Shown: positions 20,540 to 29,403 of the stretch, one piece after another
How the letters are laid out: every line of letters starts with the position of its first letter
Numbering within the stretch: the first letter of the stretch is position 1
DNA from: Deltaproteobacteria bacterium
Lineage (GTDB): Bacteria > Myxococcota_A > UBA9160 > JAJDAL01
Length of the DNA stretch: 54,752 bases
Assembly: GCA_029261875.1 (NCBI GenBank)
Contig: JAJDAL010000027.1
Span: forward strand, 1 to 54,752
Direction of reading: 5' to 3'
Program-made: the position numbers and the translations under genes
Notes under the pieces: generated by a model
Seen by the model: the letters and a program-made list of their open reading frames with translations, nothing else
Database searches by the model: none
Told to the model about the DNA's origin: nothing

Positions 20540-20886
20540 TCGAGCCCGCCCTTGAGCCATTCGTACGCGAGGCCCACCACCAACGGAACCGTGAACACCG
20601 CCATGATCCAGAAGCCGTACCAGCCGAGTTCCGTGAAGATCGCGCCCCACGGATAGAAGAAGACCGCTTCGACATCGAACACGACGAAGAGAATGGCGAC
20701 GAGATAGAACTTCACCGCAAACCGTTGATGGGGCGAAACGATCTGTTGCTCGCCGCATTCGAAGGGTTCTTGTTTTTCGGGAAACTCGCGCCGCGGACTC
20801 AGCAGCTGGTGCACGAGGAGCATGACACCCGCCACGATGAAAGCGACGACGAGGAGTATCACGACGCCGCTGTAATCGGCGAGCAT
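20533..20886 (-). CDS. nuoA: NADH-quinone oxidoreductase subunit A
   Basis: This 117-residue membrane subunit is the first gene of the operon, with three helices and the family signature YECG-like segment (FECGEQ) and RFAVKFYLVAILFVVFDVEA. The promoter should lie in the 247-bp region shared with divergent gpsA (20887-21133). I see no clear operator there. Confidence 0.97.
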   Translation of the reverse strand: MLADYSGVVILLVVAFIVAGVMLLVHQLLSPRREFPEKQEPFECGEQQIVSPHQRFAVKFYLVAILFVVFDVEAVFFYPWGAIFTELGWYGFWIMAVFTVPLVVGLAYEWLKGGLEW

Positions 20887-21133
20887 GGGCCCCCCAAACC
20901 TGTTTGGCTCGAATCCCCGAGGCGATCCGGAAGCCGTGAGTTCTCGAACTGCGGCGGAACATCCGCGGGCAGAATTTCCAACCCGCGAAGGCCGTCGCGG
21001 TAACCAACGCCCGGGGGGAACTGCGCGTCCGCATTACGAAATCGAAGTCGGCGCGACGTTAGCCATGGGGCCCGAAACCGTCAAGAAAACCAAAGAGATT
21101 CCCTGCCGAAGCGCGCACGGGTAAGCTGCCCGA

Positions 21134-22141
21134 ATGGCAACTCGAATCGGCGTCATCGGGAGCGGAAGCTTCGGAACCTGCTTGGCGATGTTGTGTGGAC
21201 AGCAAAACGAAGTCCGTCTGTGGTCGCGGAACGCCGACGTTTCCTCGGCCATCAACCGCGACCGCCACAACCCCCAATACCTGACCGACGTCGAGATCCC
21301 CCCGGGCGTCACCGCCACGTCGGATCTGGGCGAGGCCCTCGAAGACCGGGAAGTGGTGATCTGCGCCGTGCCGAGCCACGGCGTACGCGAGGTGATGTCC
21401 CAAGCCAACCGCGTCCTCCCCGACGACGCGATCCTCGTGTCGACGGTCAAAGGCATCGAGGTCGAGACCGGCATGCGGATGGACCAGGTTCTTCAAGAGG
21501 TGTTGGACCCGGTCCATCACCCGCGCTTCGTCTTCCTATCGGGCCCTTCCTTCGCGCGCGAGATTGCGGACCACAAACCGACGGTGGTCACGGTCGCCAG
21601 CCTCGAAGAAAGCTTTGCCATCGCGGTACAAACCACCCTCTCCTGTCCCTGGTTTCGCTGTTATTCGGCGACGGATGTGGTGGGAGTCGAAGTCGGTGGC
21701 GCACTCAAGAACGTAGTCGCCATTGCGGTCGGGTTTTGTGACGGCATGGGGCTCGGTCAAAACGCCCGCGCCGCCACGATGACGCGCGGTCTCGCGGAGA
21801 TCACCCGACTCGGCGTCAAACTCGGGGCAAATCCCATCACTTTCCTGGGATTGTCGGGGATTGGTGACTTGCTGCTGACCTGCACCGGGGATCTTTCGCG
21901 CAACCGGCAGGTTGGACTCGAACTCGGGAAGGGCCGCAAACTCGACGACATCCTGAGCGAGATGAAACAGGTCGCCGAAGGCGTGCGGACCACCGAGGCG
22001 GCGTGTCGCCTGGCGGAGCGCGAGGGTGTGGAGATGCCGATCGTTCAGATGGTGCGGGCGGTGTTGCAGGGGTCGGTTCCGAATGATCGGGTGGTTGAGT
22101 TGATGATGACGCGGCAGTTGGGGTCGGAGAATCCGATCTAG
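21134..22141 (+). CDS. gpsA: Glycerol-3-phosphate dehydrogenase (NAD(P)+)
   Basis: This enzyme makes sn-glycerol 3-phosphate for phospholipid synthesis from dihydroxyacetone phosphate. The 335 residues show the dinucleotide loop GVIGSGSFGT (6-15), the substrate segment SGPSFAREI, the catalytic-Lys region VGGALKNVVAIAVG and GLSGIGDLLLTCTGDLSRNR. Full length. It is divergent from the nuo operon. Confidence 0.96.
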   Translation: MATRIGVIGSGSFGTCLAMLCGQQNEVRLWSRNADVSSAINRDRHNPQYLTDVEIPPGVTATSDLGEALEDREVVICAVPSHGVREVMSQANRVLPDDAILVSTVKGIEVETGMRMDQVLQEVLDPVHHPRFVFLSGPSFAREIADHKPTVVTVASLEESFAIAVQTTLSCPWFRCYSATDVVGVEVGGALKNVVAIAVGFCDGMGLGQNARAATMTRGLAEITRLGVKLGANPITFLGLSGIGDLLLTCTGDLSRNRQVGLELGKGRKLDDILSEMKQVAEGVRTTEAACRLAEREGVEMPIVQMVRAVLQGSVPNDRVVELMMTRQLGSENPI

Positions 22142-22157
22142 GTCGGTAGTTGGGGCG

Positions 22158-22296
22158 CGGGTGGGAGTCGTGGGGCCGTGCTGCTCATGGCTCGCTCGCG
22201 TTTTTGGCGGCTGTGAGGTTTCGCTTCGTACGCGTCTATTGGGGGTGTTGCTCGCTGCGCTTTACTTCGCAGCACGGCCCCCACGACTCCCACCCG
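22158..22296. repeat. Long-hairpin element, copy 1
   Basis: Arms 22158-22184 and 22269-22296 are complementary over 27 bp with a single-base bulge, around an 84-nt loop. The loop begins TCATGGCTCG and ends CTGCGCTTTACTTC. Both blocks recur, in inverted orientation, in the element at 35895-36040, while the arm sequences differ. The element lies between the gpsA stop and the feoA promoter. It holds no recognisable gene. It could be a MITE-like repeat, a structured RNA or a transcription barrier after gpsA. Confidence 0.75.
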
Positions 22297-22437
22297 GTTC
22301 TCCGCTCCGCGCGGTGTTCGGCTTCCTGCATGCTCGATTCTCCACGGGCTCCGCGCCCCGATTTTTCGTTTCGTGTCGAAATCCCTTGGGTTGCGGTCGG
22401 GGGTGGTCGCTCATAATGTTGGGTGGCTGTCGAAAAC

Positions 22438-22450
22438 GAAATTCAATTTC
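22438..22450. promoter_or_regulatory. Palindromic candidate metal-regulator operator before feoA
   Basis: GAAATTCAATTTC is a perfect 6-1-6 palindrome in an AT-rich patch 53 bp before feoA. Its form resembles Fur-family half-sites (7-1-7 architecture), and Fe(II)-import genes are typical Fur targets. The identity of the regulator is inferred only from context. Confidence 0.4.
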
Positions 22451-22452
22451 AA

Positions 22453-22481
22453 TTGCGATGGATTTTCTGATCGTGAATAAA
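22453..22481 (+). promoter_or_regulatory. Possible feoAB promoter
   Basis: TTGCGA (22453-22458) and AATAAA (22476-22481), spaced by 17 nt, give a weak sigma70-like pair just downstream of the palindrome and 21 bp before feoA. The match is modest and rests on position. Confidence 0.3.
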
Positions 22482-22502
22482 AACAGAAGGTTAGGAACCT
22501 AG

Positions 22503-22742
22503 TTGCCGGTTCTTTCGGAGCTCAAGGCGGGGGAATTGGCGGTGGTTCGCTCGGTGGATGGGGCGGACGAAGTGTCCCTGCGGCTGTTGGATTTGGGGAT
22601 GTTGCCGGGGACCGGAGTTCGGGTGGTGCGGCGGGCTCCGCTGGGGGACCCGGTCGTGTATGAGCTGCGGGGCTACCAGCTTTGTTTGCGGGGTTCCGAG
22701 GCGCGACGCATTCAGGTGGAACGCGAGGACGTCGCGGAGTGA
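22503..22742 (+). CDS. feoA: Ferrous iron transport protein A
   Basis: This small cytoplasmic SH3-like protein of 79 residues is required for FeoB activity. It shows the family pattern LKAGELAVVRSV-RLLDLGMLPGTGVRVV and PLGDPVVYELRGYQLCLR. The start is TTG at 22503, the only plausible codon before the conserved domain, with AGGA about 6 nt upstream. Its stop overlaps the feoB GTG start (GTGA). Confidence 0.93.
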   Translation: MPVLSELKAGELAVVRSVDGADEVSLRLLDLGMLPGTGVRVVRRAPLGDPVVYELRGYQLCLRGSEARRIQVEREDVAE

Positions 22743-24616
22743 GTGAGCTGGCGGCGTCCGACACGGCCTTGCGCCTCGGTCTGGTGGGAAGCCCGAACGC
22801 GGGCAAGACGACACTCTTCAACGCCCTGACGGGACTGCGCGCCAAGGTGGGGAATTACCCGGGCGTCACGGTCGAACGGCGCGAAGGCGAGATCGATCTC
22901 GCGGGACGGCGCGCGGTCGTCATCGACCTGCCGGGCACCTACAGCTTGAAACCCATCAGCGCGGACGAAGCCGTGGTGGAGCGCGCCTTGCGGGGCGAGA
23001 TCGACGGCTTGCCGGCGCCCGACGCGTTGGTGGTCGTGGCCGACGCCTGCTCACTGGAACGCTCCCTGCTGCTCGTCGGGCAGGTGCTTCGGCTCGAGAA
23101 ACCCACCTGCCTGGTCGTCACCATGGTGGACGAACTCAAATCGCGCGGCGGCGAACTCGACGTTGCGCGGCTCTCCCAAGCACTCGGGATTCCCGTGATC
23201 CCGGTGATCGGCCATCGCGGCCTGGGGCTCGACAGTCTGCGTCAAACGCTGGGAGAGATCGAAAATTGGAGCCGACCTCCGGTCGTGCCTCCCGCCGATG
23301 CCATCGATCGCGGAGCCTGGGCGGCTTCGGTACTCGGCACGGCGTTCCGCGAACGCCCGGGTCGCAGTCGCACCACCGACGCCATCGATCGGGTGGTCCT
23401 GCATCCGGTAGCGGGGACGGTGCTGTTCGCGTTGGTGATGGTGACGTTCTTCCAGTTGATCTTTGCCTGGGCGGAACCGGCCATGAATGCGATCGACGCC
23501 GGCATCGCGGTCAGCACCAACGCCGTACGAAGCACATTGCCGCCGGGTTTTCTCGCGGACTTCCTTGCGGATGGATTGTTGGCGGGCGTTGGATCCGTGG
23601 TGATCTTCCTGCCTCAGATCGTGTTGCTCTTCGCGCTCCTCTACCTGCTCGAAGACGTGGGCTACATGGCGCGTGCGGCCTTCGTGATCGACCGCGTCAT
23701 GGGCCGCATCGGACTCGAAGGGCGCTGCTTCGTCTCCCTCCTATCTTCCTATGCTTGTGCGGTTCCGGGAATCATGGCGACGCGCACCATCCCATCGCCC
23801 ACCAACCGCCTGGTCACGATCCTGGTGGCCCCCCTCATGACCTGCTCCGCACGGCTGCCCGTCTACGCCCTGTTGATCGGAACCTTCGTCCCCGCGGAAA
23901 ACGTATGGGGGCCCCTCGGACTGCAAGGTTTGGTGTTGCTCGGCCTGTATCTCGCGGGGGCGATCTCGGCGCTGGTCGTCGCCGCGATCTTGAAACGAAC
24001 GGTCGTGACCCCCGAGAACCTGCCCTTCTACTTGGAGCTTCCCTCCTACCGCATTCCCACTTTGCGATTGTGGGTCTCCCAGGTGGCGCGAAGTGCCTGG
24101 GCGTTCTTGCGCCGGGCGGGAACCATCATCCTCGCGGCGGCGATCGTGCTGTGGGTCTTGTTGAGTTTCCCGCGGGCCGAAGGAGTCAGCGGCCTGGCGG
24201 CGGTGGAACACAGCGTTGCGGGACGCATCGGCCACGCCGTCGAACCCGTCATCGCGCCGCTCGGATTCGATTGGAAAATCGGCGTCGGCCTGATCGCGAG
24301 CCTGGCCGCGCGCGAAGTCATCGTCTCCACCCTGGCGCAGATCTATGCCGCGGGTGACGAGGGGGACTCCTTGCGCGATGCCATCCGCAAGGACATCGAC
24401 CCCCGCACGGGGAAACCCGTCTACACGCCTGCCACCGTGGCGTCTCTATTGGTGTTTTTCGTTTTCGCCCTGCAGTGCATCTCGACCCTGGCGATCATGC
24501 GCCGCGAAACCAATTCCTGGCGTTGGCCGGCGTTTGCCTTCGGTTATCTCTGGGTCCTCGCCTATGGATCGAGCTTCGCCGCCCATCGCATCGTCGGCGC
24601 ACTCTGGCCGGTGTAG
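22739..24616 (+). CDS. feoB: Ferrous iron transporter B
   Basis: This is a membrane Fe(II) transporter with an N-terminal G domain and C-terminal gate helices, 625 residues. G1 is GSPNAGKT (17-24), G3 is DLPG (63-66). The G4 position, usually NxxD, reads TMVD (128-131), and G5 is divergent. The membrane part keeps the first gate motif with its Cys (SSYACAVPGIMATRTI) and the second Nucleoside-recognition half (TCSARLPVYALLIG). It starts at GTG 22739, coupled to feoA by 4 bp. No feoC follows. Confidence 0.95.
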   Translation: MSELAASDTALRLGLVGSPNAGKTTLFNALTGLRAKVGNYPGVTVERREGEIDLAGRRAVVIDLPGTYSLKPISADEAVVERALRGEIDGLPAPDALVVVADACSLERSLLLVGQVLRLEKPTCLVVTMVDELKSRGGELDVARLSQALGIPVIPVIGHRGLGLDSLRQTLGEIENWSRPPVVPPADAIDRGAWAASVLGTAFRERPGRSRTTDAIDRVVLHPVAGTVLFALVMVTFFQLIFAWAEPAMNAIDAGIAVSTNAVRSTLPPGFLADFLADGLLAGVGSVVIFLPQIVLLFALLYLLEDVGYMARAAFVIDRVMGRIGLEGRCFVSLLSSYACAVPGIMATRTIPSPTNRLVTILVAPLMTCSARLPVYALLIGTFVPAENVWGPLGLQGLVLLGLYLAGAISALVVAAILKRTVVTPENLPFYLELPSYRIPTLRLWVSQVARSAWAFLRRAGTIILAAAIVLWVLLSFPRAEGVSGLAAVEHSVAGRIGHAVEPVIAPLGFDWKIGVGLIASLAAREVIVSTLAQIYAAGDEGDSLRDAIRKDIDPRTGKPVYTPATVASLLVFFVFALQCISTLAIMRRETNSWRWPAFAFGYLWVLAYGSSFAAHRIVGALWPV

Positions 24617-24625
24617 AGTCTCCCC

Positions 24626-25474
24626 ATGCGGAAACGAATCGCCCCCGCGTTGCTGCTCCTGGGAATCTCGATCGGACTCTTGGCCTGCGGGCCAAAAAAG
24701 ATTCGCGTGCCGGTCCTCAATCAGGACGGCATCCAGATCGTGTTGCGGAGCGAAAAGGACGACGGCCAGATCACGCCCCGCGGCTTCGACCACCCCCAGG
24801 CCATCTCTCCGGTGCGGCTGGCCCACATCCTGTCGCGCATCGACATCGAAACCACGGACAAACAAAGACTGCGCAAGGAAGGCATCCCCCTCACGCTGGT
24901 CTACGACATGGCCGACGGTCTGTCCGCCGCGTTCGCCGCCGCCAACCCGGACCAGGAAATCGTCGTGATGGCGGAGCGCATCCACCGACGCCTGGGCGTC
25001 TTCACCCAACCCTACCTGACGAGCTTCATCACCTACATGCAGGACGATCAACTCGTCATCCATCTTTCGCGTACGGATTGGCGGGTTCCCCTCGACGAAC
25101 AGGACGACCGCCACGAACCCACGCTGGGCAAGCCGGTCATGAAATTTCGCGCCATCCCCGGGCCCGCCATGGCCCTCGCCGGTGGACAATCCCTCGCCAT
25201 CGATTGGCGCGACCCCATGTTCCGCACACCCGACAACCTGCGGGTTCTGCCCGGTGGGCGCGTGCAACGACGCACGGTCTTGATGGAAAGCATCGAGCCC
25301 GAAGAGCTGGCACCGGAACCCCGTCCGGATGAACCGAACCTTTCGGACCTACCCGCCAGCGCCCTGCGGGAGTTGGCGGACCTCGAAGAAGCGCGGGATC
25401 GCGGCGATTTGAACGAAAGCCAATACCAGGCCCGCCGCCGCGTGATCCTCAAACGAGCCGCCGAAACCCCCTAA
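24626..25474 (+). CDS. Lipoprotein with a C-terminal SHOCT-like segment
   Basis: The 282-residue product begins with a lipoprotein signal peptide and lipobox (LLAC-G, Cys21). The middle region (about 40-200) is an unrecognised mixed alpha/beta domain. A Glu/Pro-rich linker follows (235-255). The C-terminus (about 258-278: LRELADLEEARDRGDLNESQ) has the short amphipathic helical look of SHOCT-type oligomerisation tails. It starts 9 bp after feoB, so it may share that transcript. No function could be assigned. Confidence 0.75.
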   Translation: MRKRIAPALLLLGISIGLLACGPKKIRVPVLNQDGIQIVLRSEKDDGQITPRGFDHPQAISPVRLAHILSRIDIETTDKQRLRKEGIPLTLVYDMADGLSAAFAAANPDQEIVVMAERIHRRLGVFTQPYLTSFITYMQDDQLVIHLSRTDWRVPLDEQDDRHEPTLGKPVMKFRAIPGPAMALAGGQSLAIDWRDPMFRTPDNLRVLPGGRVQRRTVLMESIEPEELAPEPRPDEPNLSDLPASALRELADLEEARDRGDLNESQYQARRRVILKRAAETP

Positions 25475-25695
25475 AACCCCCCAACCGGCTTCGGATTCGC
25501 GAAGTTGCCGGGGGAGCTGCACGCGGGTGAAGATCCGTCACGAGCAGCCGTCGAAACGGCACTCACCTTCGAGCCGCCTATACTCAGCGACCGCCGTGTC
25601 GAAGGCGCAAAGCATCCTCCCGGAGTGCCGCATGATCCTCTCGGTCGAGATCGTTCCGCCCCGGGCCCAGCCAGAACGGGACCCATCGTAAGCCT

Positions 25696-28600
25696 ATGAA
25701 TCTACTACTCGAAGGTGCCGCGTTCGGCCTCGCCTTCCTGCTGGTGATCAAGCTGGTCACCCACGAGGCGATCCGCAAACAACTGACCAACTTCCTCAAG
25801 GTCGCCTTCACGGGCCGGATCCTGTGGCTGCTCCTGACGGCGCCCGCCGTCGGGGCCGACGGCGAGACGGTTCCTTCCTGGAAGCTCGTCATCGACCTGC
25901 TGCAAAGCATCGATCCCGTCACGTTCTGGACCTTCATCCTGATCGGTTCCGCGGTGCGCTTCGGGGGCGTCATGGCGTCCATGTACCGCTGGCAGCTGGT
26001 GCTGCGCGGCCAGGGCATCGAACTCCCCTTCTGGCACATCTTCGGTTCGTTCTTGATCGGGCGCGTGATCGGATTCTTTCTTCCCAGTACGGCGGGACTC
26101 GACGCCTACAAGCTGTATGACGCCGCTCGCTTCAGTGGACGAACGGTCGAAGTTACGGCCGGGACCGCGCTCGAAAAAGTTCTGGGCGTAACCGGCATCT
26201 TCCTCACCTATCTCGTGGCCCTTCCCGTGGGCATCTCGATCTTCGGCGAAAACGCCACCAAGGTCGTCGTCATCACCGTCCCCATGGCACTGGGTGTGAT
26301 CACCGCGTTGCTCGCGATTCTGTGGTTCCCGGGAATCGTGCAATGGGTGATCGAGAACACGCCGATCCCCGCGAAGGCGCGCATCCAGGGGATCGTCATG
26401 CGGCTTTCCCAAGCTGCCGCGGCCTACCGCGACAAGAAGGCCCTGGTTCTCCTCCTCCTCAGCCTGAGTTTCCTGCTCCACTTCTCGACCGCAGCGATGT
26501 ACTACTTCATCGCCATCGCGGTGGGGGCAACGGGCGACTCGCTCTTCTGGCCCATCGTGTTCGGCTCCTCGATCCAGATCTTCGCAACGGTGATCGGGCC
26601 CACGATCGGTGGCATGGGGGTTCGCGAGGCCGCGCAGGTGCTCACCATCGGTGCGCTCATCGGCAAGATCAAAGCCGGTGTTTCGGCGAACCTGGGTTTC
26701 TGGGTGGGCGAAGTGCCGACGCTGTTCGGCGTCTTCTTCTGGCTCGCCCGCGGCAAGGACTACACGCCTTCCTATTGCCGAGTGAACGGCGTCCAGGTCG
26801 ATTACGAAGCGGCCGCCAAGCAAGCGGTTTCGCTCGGCCTCGAGGACATCGAGGCGCGAGAAGACTCCCCCGCGGCCGAAGCCCTGCCCTCGTTGAGTGC
26901 GCGCGCGTTCTTCAGCGCGGGTTACGGAATGGGGACCGGGATTCTGGCGGGCATCCTGATCGGACTCACCGAAGCCTATGTGATCGCCCAGGGTGGATTC
27001 GGCGCCGACGCGCAAGTGCTGTGGTACGGACCGCTGGCTTATTCGGTGGTGCTGGGAGTGCTCGGTTTTGCTGGCGGATTGGTGCTCGCCATCCTGCCCA
27101 TGGGCTTCGACGAGATCCGGGGATGGACGCCGTCTCTGGGGATGATCGCGCTGTTGGTTCCGATGTCGCTGTTCATCACCGTCTTCCGCCTACGCCGCGA
27201 CGTGTACCTGGAGCAGATGCCGCCGATGCCGGTGTTGGCAGCCGTGCTGGGCATTGCGGCATTGGTCGCGTTGATCCTCTTCTTCTTGGGACGCCGGATC
27301 TTCGGTTCGCCCATCGGAATCCTGGTGCGGCCGATCCCCGCGCTGCTCCTCCTCGTTCTCGTCAGCGTGGGTGGTGCGTTCGCGGCGCGCAGTGCGGTGC
27401 CGGTCACGGGCGCCGCCAGAACCGCGCCCGTCGTCCCCGCCGGCCTGGGCGACGCACCGAACGTGATCCTCGTCATGGTCGACACCCTGCGCGCGGACCA
27501 CTTGAGCTGTTACGGACACGAGAACAAGACGCCCGCCATCTGCAGCCTGGTGAACGACGGTGGCAGTCGCTTCTCCGCCTACGCGCAGGCGTCTTGGACC
27601 AAACCCTCGGCGGCGTCGCTCCTGACTTCGCTGTACCCGTCGAGCCACGGTGCCATGTCGAAGCCGTCGGCACTGCCGGATTCCATCGAAACCCTGGCCG
27701 AGGTGTTGAAAGCGCGCGGCTATTCGACCGGCGGCATCGTTTCGAACATCAACCTGGCCGAAAGCTTCGGCTTCGCCCAGGGCTACGACGAGTACCACTA
27801 CCTGGGACCGGATTACATCGCGGGTGCCCAGGAGTCTTCTTCGAAGCTGATCCTCTACAACCTGGCACGGGTGATCTTCTTCAAGATCAAGCCGGGCCTG
27901 CGCTTCGGAGATTTCTACCAGGACTCGACGGTGGTGAACGCGGTCGCGTTCGATTGGCTGACCCGCCACAAGGATTCGCGCTTCTTCCTGTTCCTCCACT
28001 ACATGGATCCCCACGACCCGTACTTCGAGCATCCCTACAACGGAAAAGGCATCGCGCGCGTTTCGAATCAGCACCCGGACGGCGAACTGGCCGAGGAGAT
28101 GCATCGCCTCTACAACGGGGAGATCGAATACCTCGACCGGAACTTCGCCAAGCTCCTCGACAAGCTGAAGACCCTGGGCACCTACGACGACACCGTCATC
28201 GCGCTCGTGTCCGACCACGGCGAAGAGTTCTACGAACACGAAGGCTGGTGGCACGGCATGACGCTCTACGAAGAGCAAATCCACGTACCGCTGCTGATCA
28301 AATGGAAGAAGGGAACCGCTCCGCTGCCGGAAGACGCGACGGCGGGCGTATCGCGCGTGATCGACATCGCCCCGACCCTGATCCGCCAGGCCGACGCCTT
28401 CGTTCCCAGCGCGATGCAGGGCATCGACCTCACCACGCCGCTCGCTGCGCGGGCCGAGAAGGACGGCTTCGCGTTCTCCGAAGAAGACCACGAAGGCAAC
28501 GTGCTGCGTTCACTCCGCAACCACGAGTGGAAACTCATCGAAGCCAACGAAGGCAACCCCCGCGGCCTCGAACCCAAAGAACTCTACGACATGCGCATGG

Positions 28601-28779
28601 ACCCGGGCGAAACCAACAACGCCTATGGGACGAAGAATCAGCGCGTCATCGACGCCTTCACCCAACAAGCCGACGCAGTCGAAACCTTCGCCAAATCCCA
28701 ATCCGCCGGCGACGGCTCGTCCGCCGAACTCACCGCCAGCCAGGAAGAAGCGCTGCGCGCACTCGGGTACATCGAGTAG
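25696..28779 (+). CDS. Fusion of LPG-synthase-like membrane domain and sulfatase-fold hydrolase
   Basis: This 1027-residue polypeptide has three parts. Residues about 1-345 form a multi-helix domain of the lysylphosphatidylglycerol synthase/UPF0104 type (FLPSTAGLDAYKLY, GTALEKVLG, IGGMGVREA), a family implicated in lipid flipping. Residues 400-570 add several more helices. Residues 585-1027 are an alkaline-phosphatase-superfamily 'sulfatase' domain with metal-binding VDTLRAD (Asp596) and SDHGE (about 839). The catalytic position (WTKPSA) is Thr635, not the Cys or Ser needed for formylglycine. Thr is used in phosphoethanolamine and lipoteichoic-acid-type phosphotransferases and in a large sulfatase-like subgroup. 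An envelope lipid or glycan modification role is inferred. It is a single gene flanked by intergenic DNA. Confidence 0.85.
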   Translation: MNLLLEGAAFGLAFLLVIKLVTHEAIRKQLTNFLKVAFTGRILWLLLTAPAVGADGETVPSWKLVIDLLQSIDPVTFWTFILIGSAVRFGGVMASMYRWQLVLRGQGIELPFWHIFGSFLIGRVIGFFLPSTAGLDAYKLYDAARFSGRTVEVTAGTALEKVLGVTGIFLTYLVALPVGISIFGENATKVVVITVPMALGVITALLAILWFPGIVQWVIENTPIPAKARIQGIVMRLSQAAAAYRDKKALVLLLLSLSFLLHFSTAAMYYFIAIAVGATGDSLFWPIVFGSSIQIFATVIGPTIGGMGVREAAQVLTIGALIGKIKAGVSANLGFWVGEVPTLFGVFFWLARGKDYTPSYCRVNGVQVDYEAAAKQAVSLGLEDIEAREDSPAAEALPSLSARAFFSAGYGMGTGILAGILIGLTEAYVIAQGGFGADAQVLWYGPLAYSVVLGVLGFAGGLVLAILPMGFDEIRGWTPSLGMIALLVPMSLFITVFRLRRDVYLEQMPPMPVLAAVLGIAALVALILFFLGRRIFGSPIGILVRPIPALLLLVLVSVGGAFAARSAVPVTGAARTAPVVPAGLGDAPNVILVMVDTLRADHLSCYGHENKTPAICSLVNDGGSRFSAYAQASWTKPSAASLLTSLYPSSHGAMSKPSALPDSIETLAEVLKARGYSTGGIVSNINLAESFGFAQGYDEYHYLGPDYIAGAQESSSKLILYNLARVIFFKIKPGLRFGDFYQDSTVVNAVAFDWLTRHKDSRFFLFLHYMDPHDPYFEHPYNGKGIARVSNQHPDGELAEEMHRLYNGEIEYLDRNFAKLLDKLKTLGTYDDTVIALVSDHGEEFYEHEGWWHGMTLYEEQIHVPLLIKWKKGTAPLPEDATAGVSRVIDIAPTLIRQADAFVPSAMQGIDLTTPLAARAEKDGFAFSEEDHEGNVLRSLRNHEWKLIEANEGNPRGLEPKELYDMRMDPGETNNAYGTKNQRVIDAFTQQADAVETFAKSQSAGDGSSAELTASQEEALRALGYIE

Positions 28780-29403
28780 GAGCGCCGCGATTCCCAAGCC
28801 CAGGGATGGATCCTCCTCTTCGCGGTTCTTGTCCTCCTGGCTACGACCGCCATCACACGTGCCCTGATGCGACGACTCGCGCGCGGGAACGGAACGAAGA
28901 ACGGATCGAGCAATCCGAGAGGCGATGCACCGGTCCGCTTCAACGCAAGTGCTCTCACGGCCCGTGTCGTCTCTATCGGGGGGAATCGCCTTGCGCCTGG
29001 CGAGTTGCCGATAGGGGACTTGGTCGTTTGGGGTCCCGATGCGATTACAAAATCAAGCGCTGGTGCCCGTTTGGGCTATGGCAACGTTGCGCAACAGATT
29101 GCGTTCGCGATGTGGGTCGCCGGATTGTACTAAGAGCACGGGGCCACCCACGAATGAGCTTGTTCGAGTTGCGCTGCGATTCGCGACAGTCTCCTCCCGC
29201 GAAGGGGACAGAGCCCGCGTGAGTTATTCGCCTGCCTCGCTGAACTAGAGCTAGTTCATTCCGTATCTACATCAACCGGATAGGCGCGGCAGCTGCGCGT
29301 CCGCGGGCACCCCAACCATCACGGAGTTCCTACAAACAATCATCATGTGGTACAACTTTCCTCGCGGCGGGTGGAAACGTTTGCATCGAGAAGGAGAAGA
29401 AGG
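28780..29403. other. Gene-poor stretch without a convincing coding sequence
   Basis: This 624-bp gap follows the membrane fusion gene. Only short open frames occur (for example 28867-29133 and 29039-29248). Neither has a ribosome-binding site and neither matches a family I recognise. A segment encoding CGSPDCTK in one frame might be a remnant gene, but this is not supportable. It includes an 8+2+8 palindrome at 29241-29258. Confidence 0.5.
29241..29258. promoter_or_regulatory. Perfect palindrome upstream of the secreted-protein gene
   Basis: TGAACTAG-ag-CTAGTTCA is an exact 8-bp inverted repeat with a 2-bp centre, 145 bp before the ATG at 29404. The size fits a dimeric repressor site. No adjacent regulator gene is present, so its function is speculative. 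Confidence 0.3.

Noticed and set aside
25696..28779. Classical arylsulfatase
   Set aside because: The formylglycine position is Thr635 within WTKPSA rather than Cys or Ser in C/S-x-P-x-R, so the sulfatase name alone would mislead.
28867..29248. Short genes at 28867-29133 and 29039-29248
   Set aside because: They have no Shine-Dalgarno, no recognisable family and unusual composition. They are recorded only as part of a gene-poor region.
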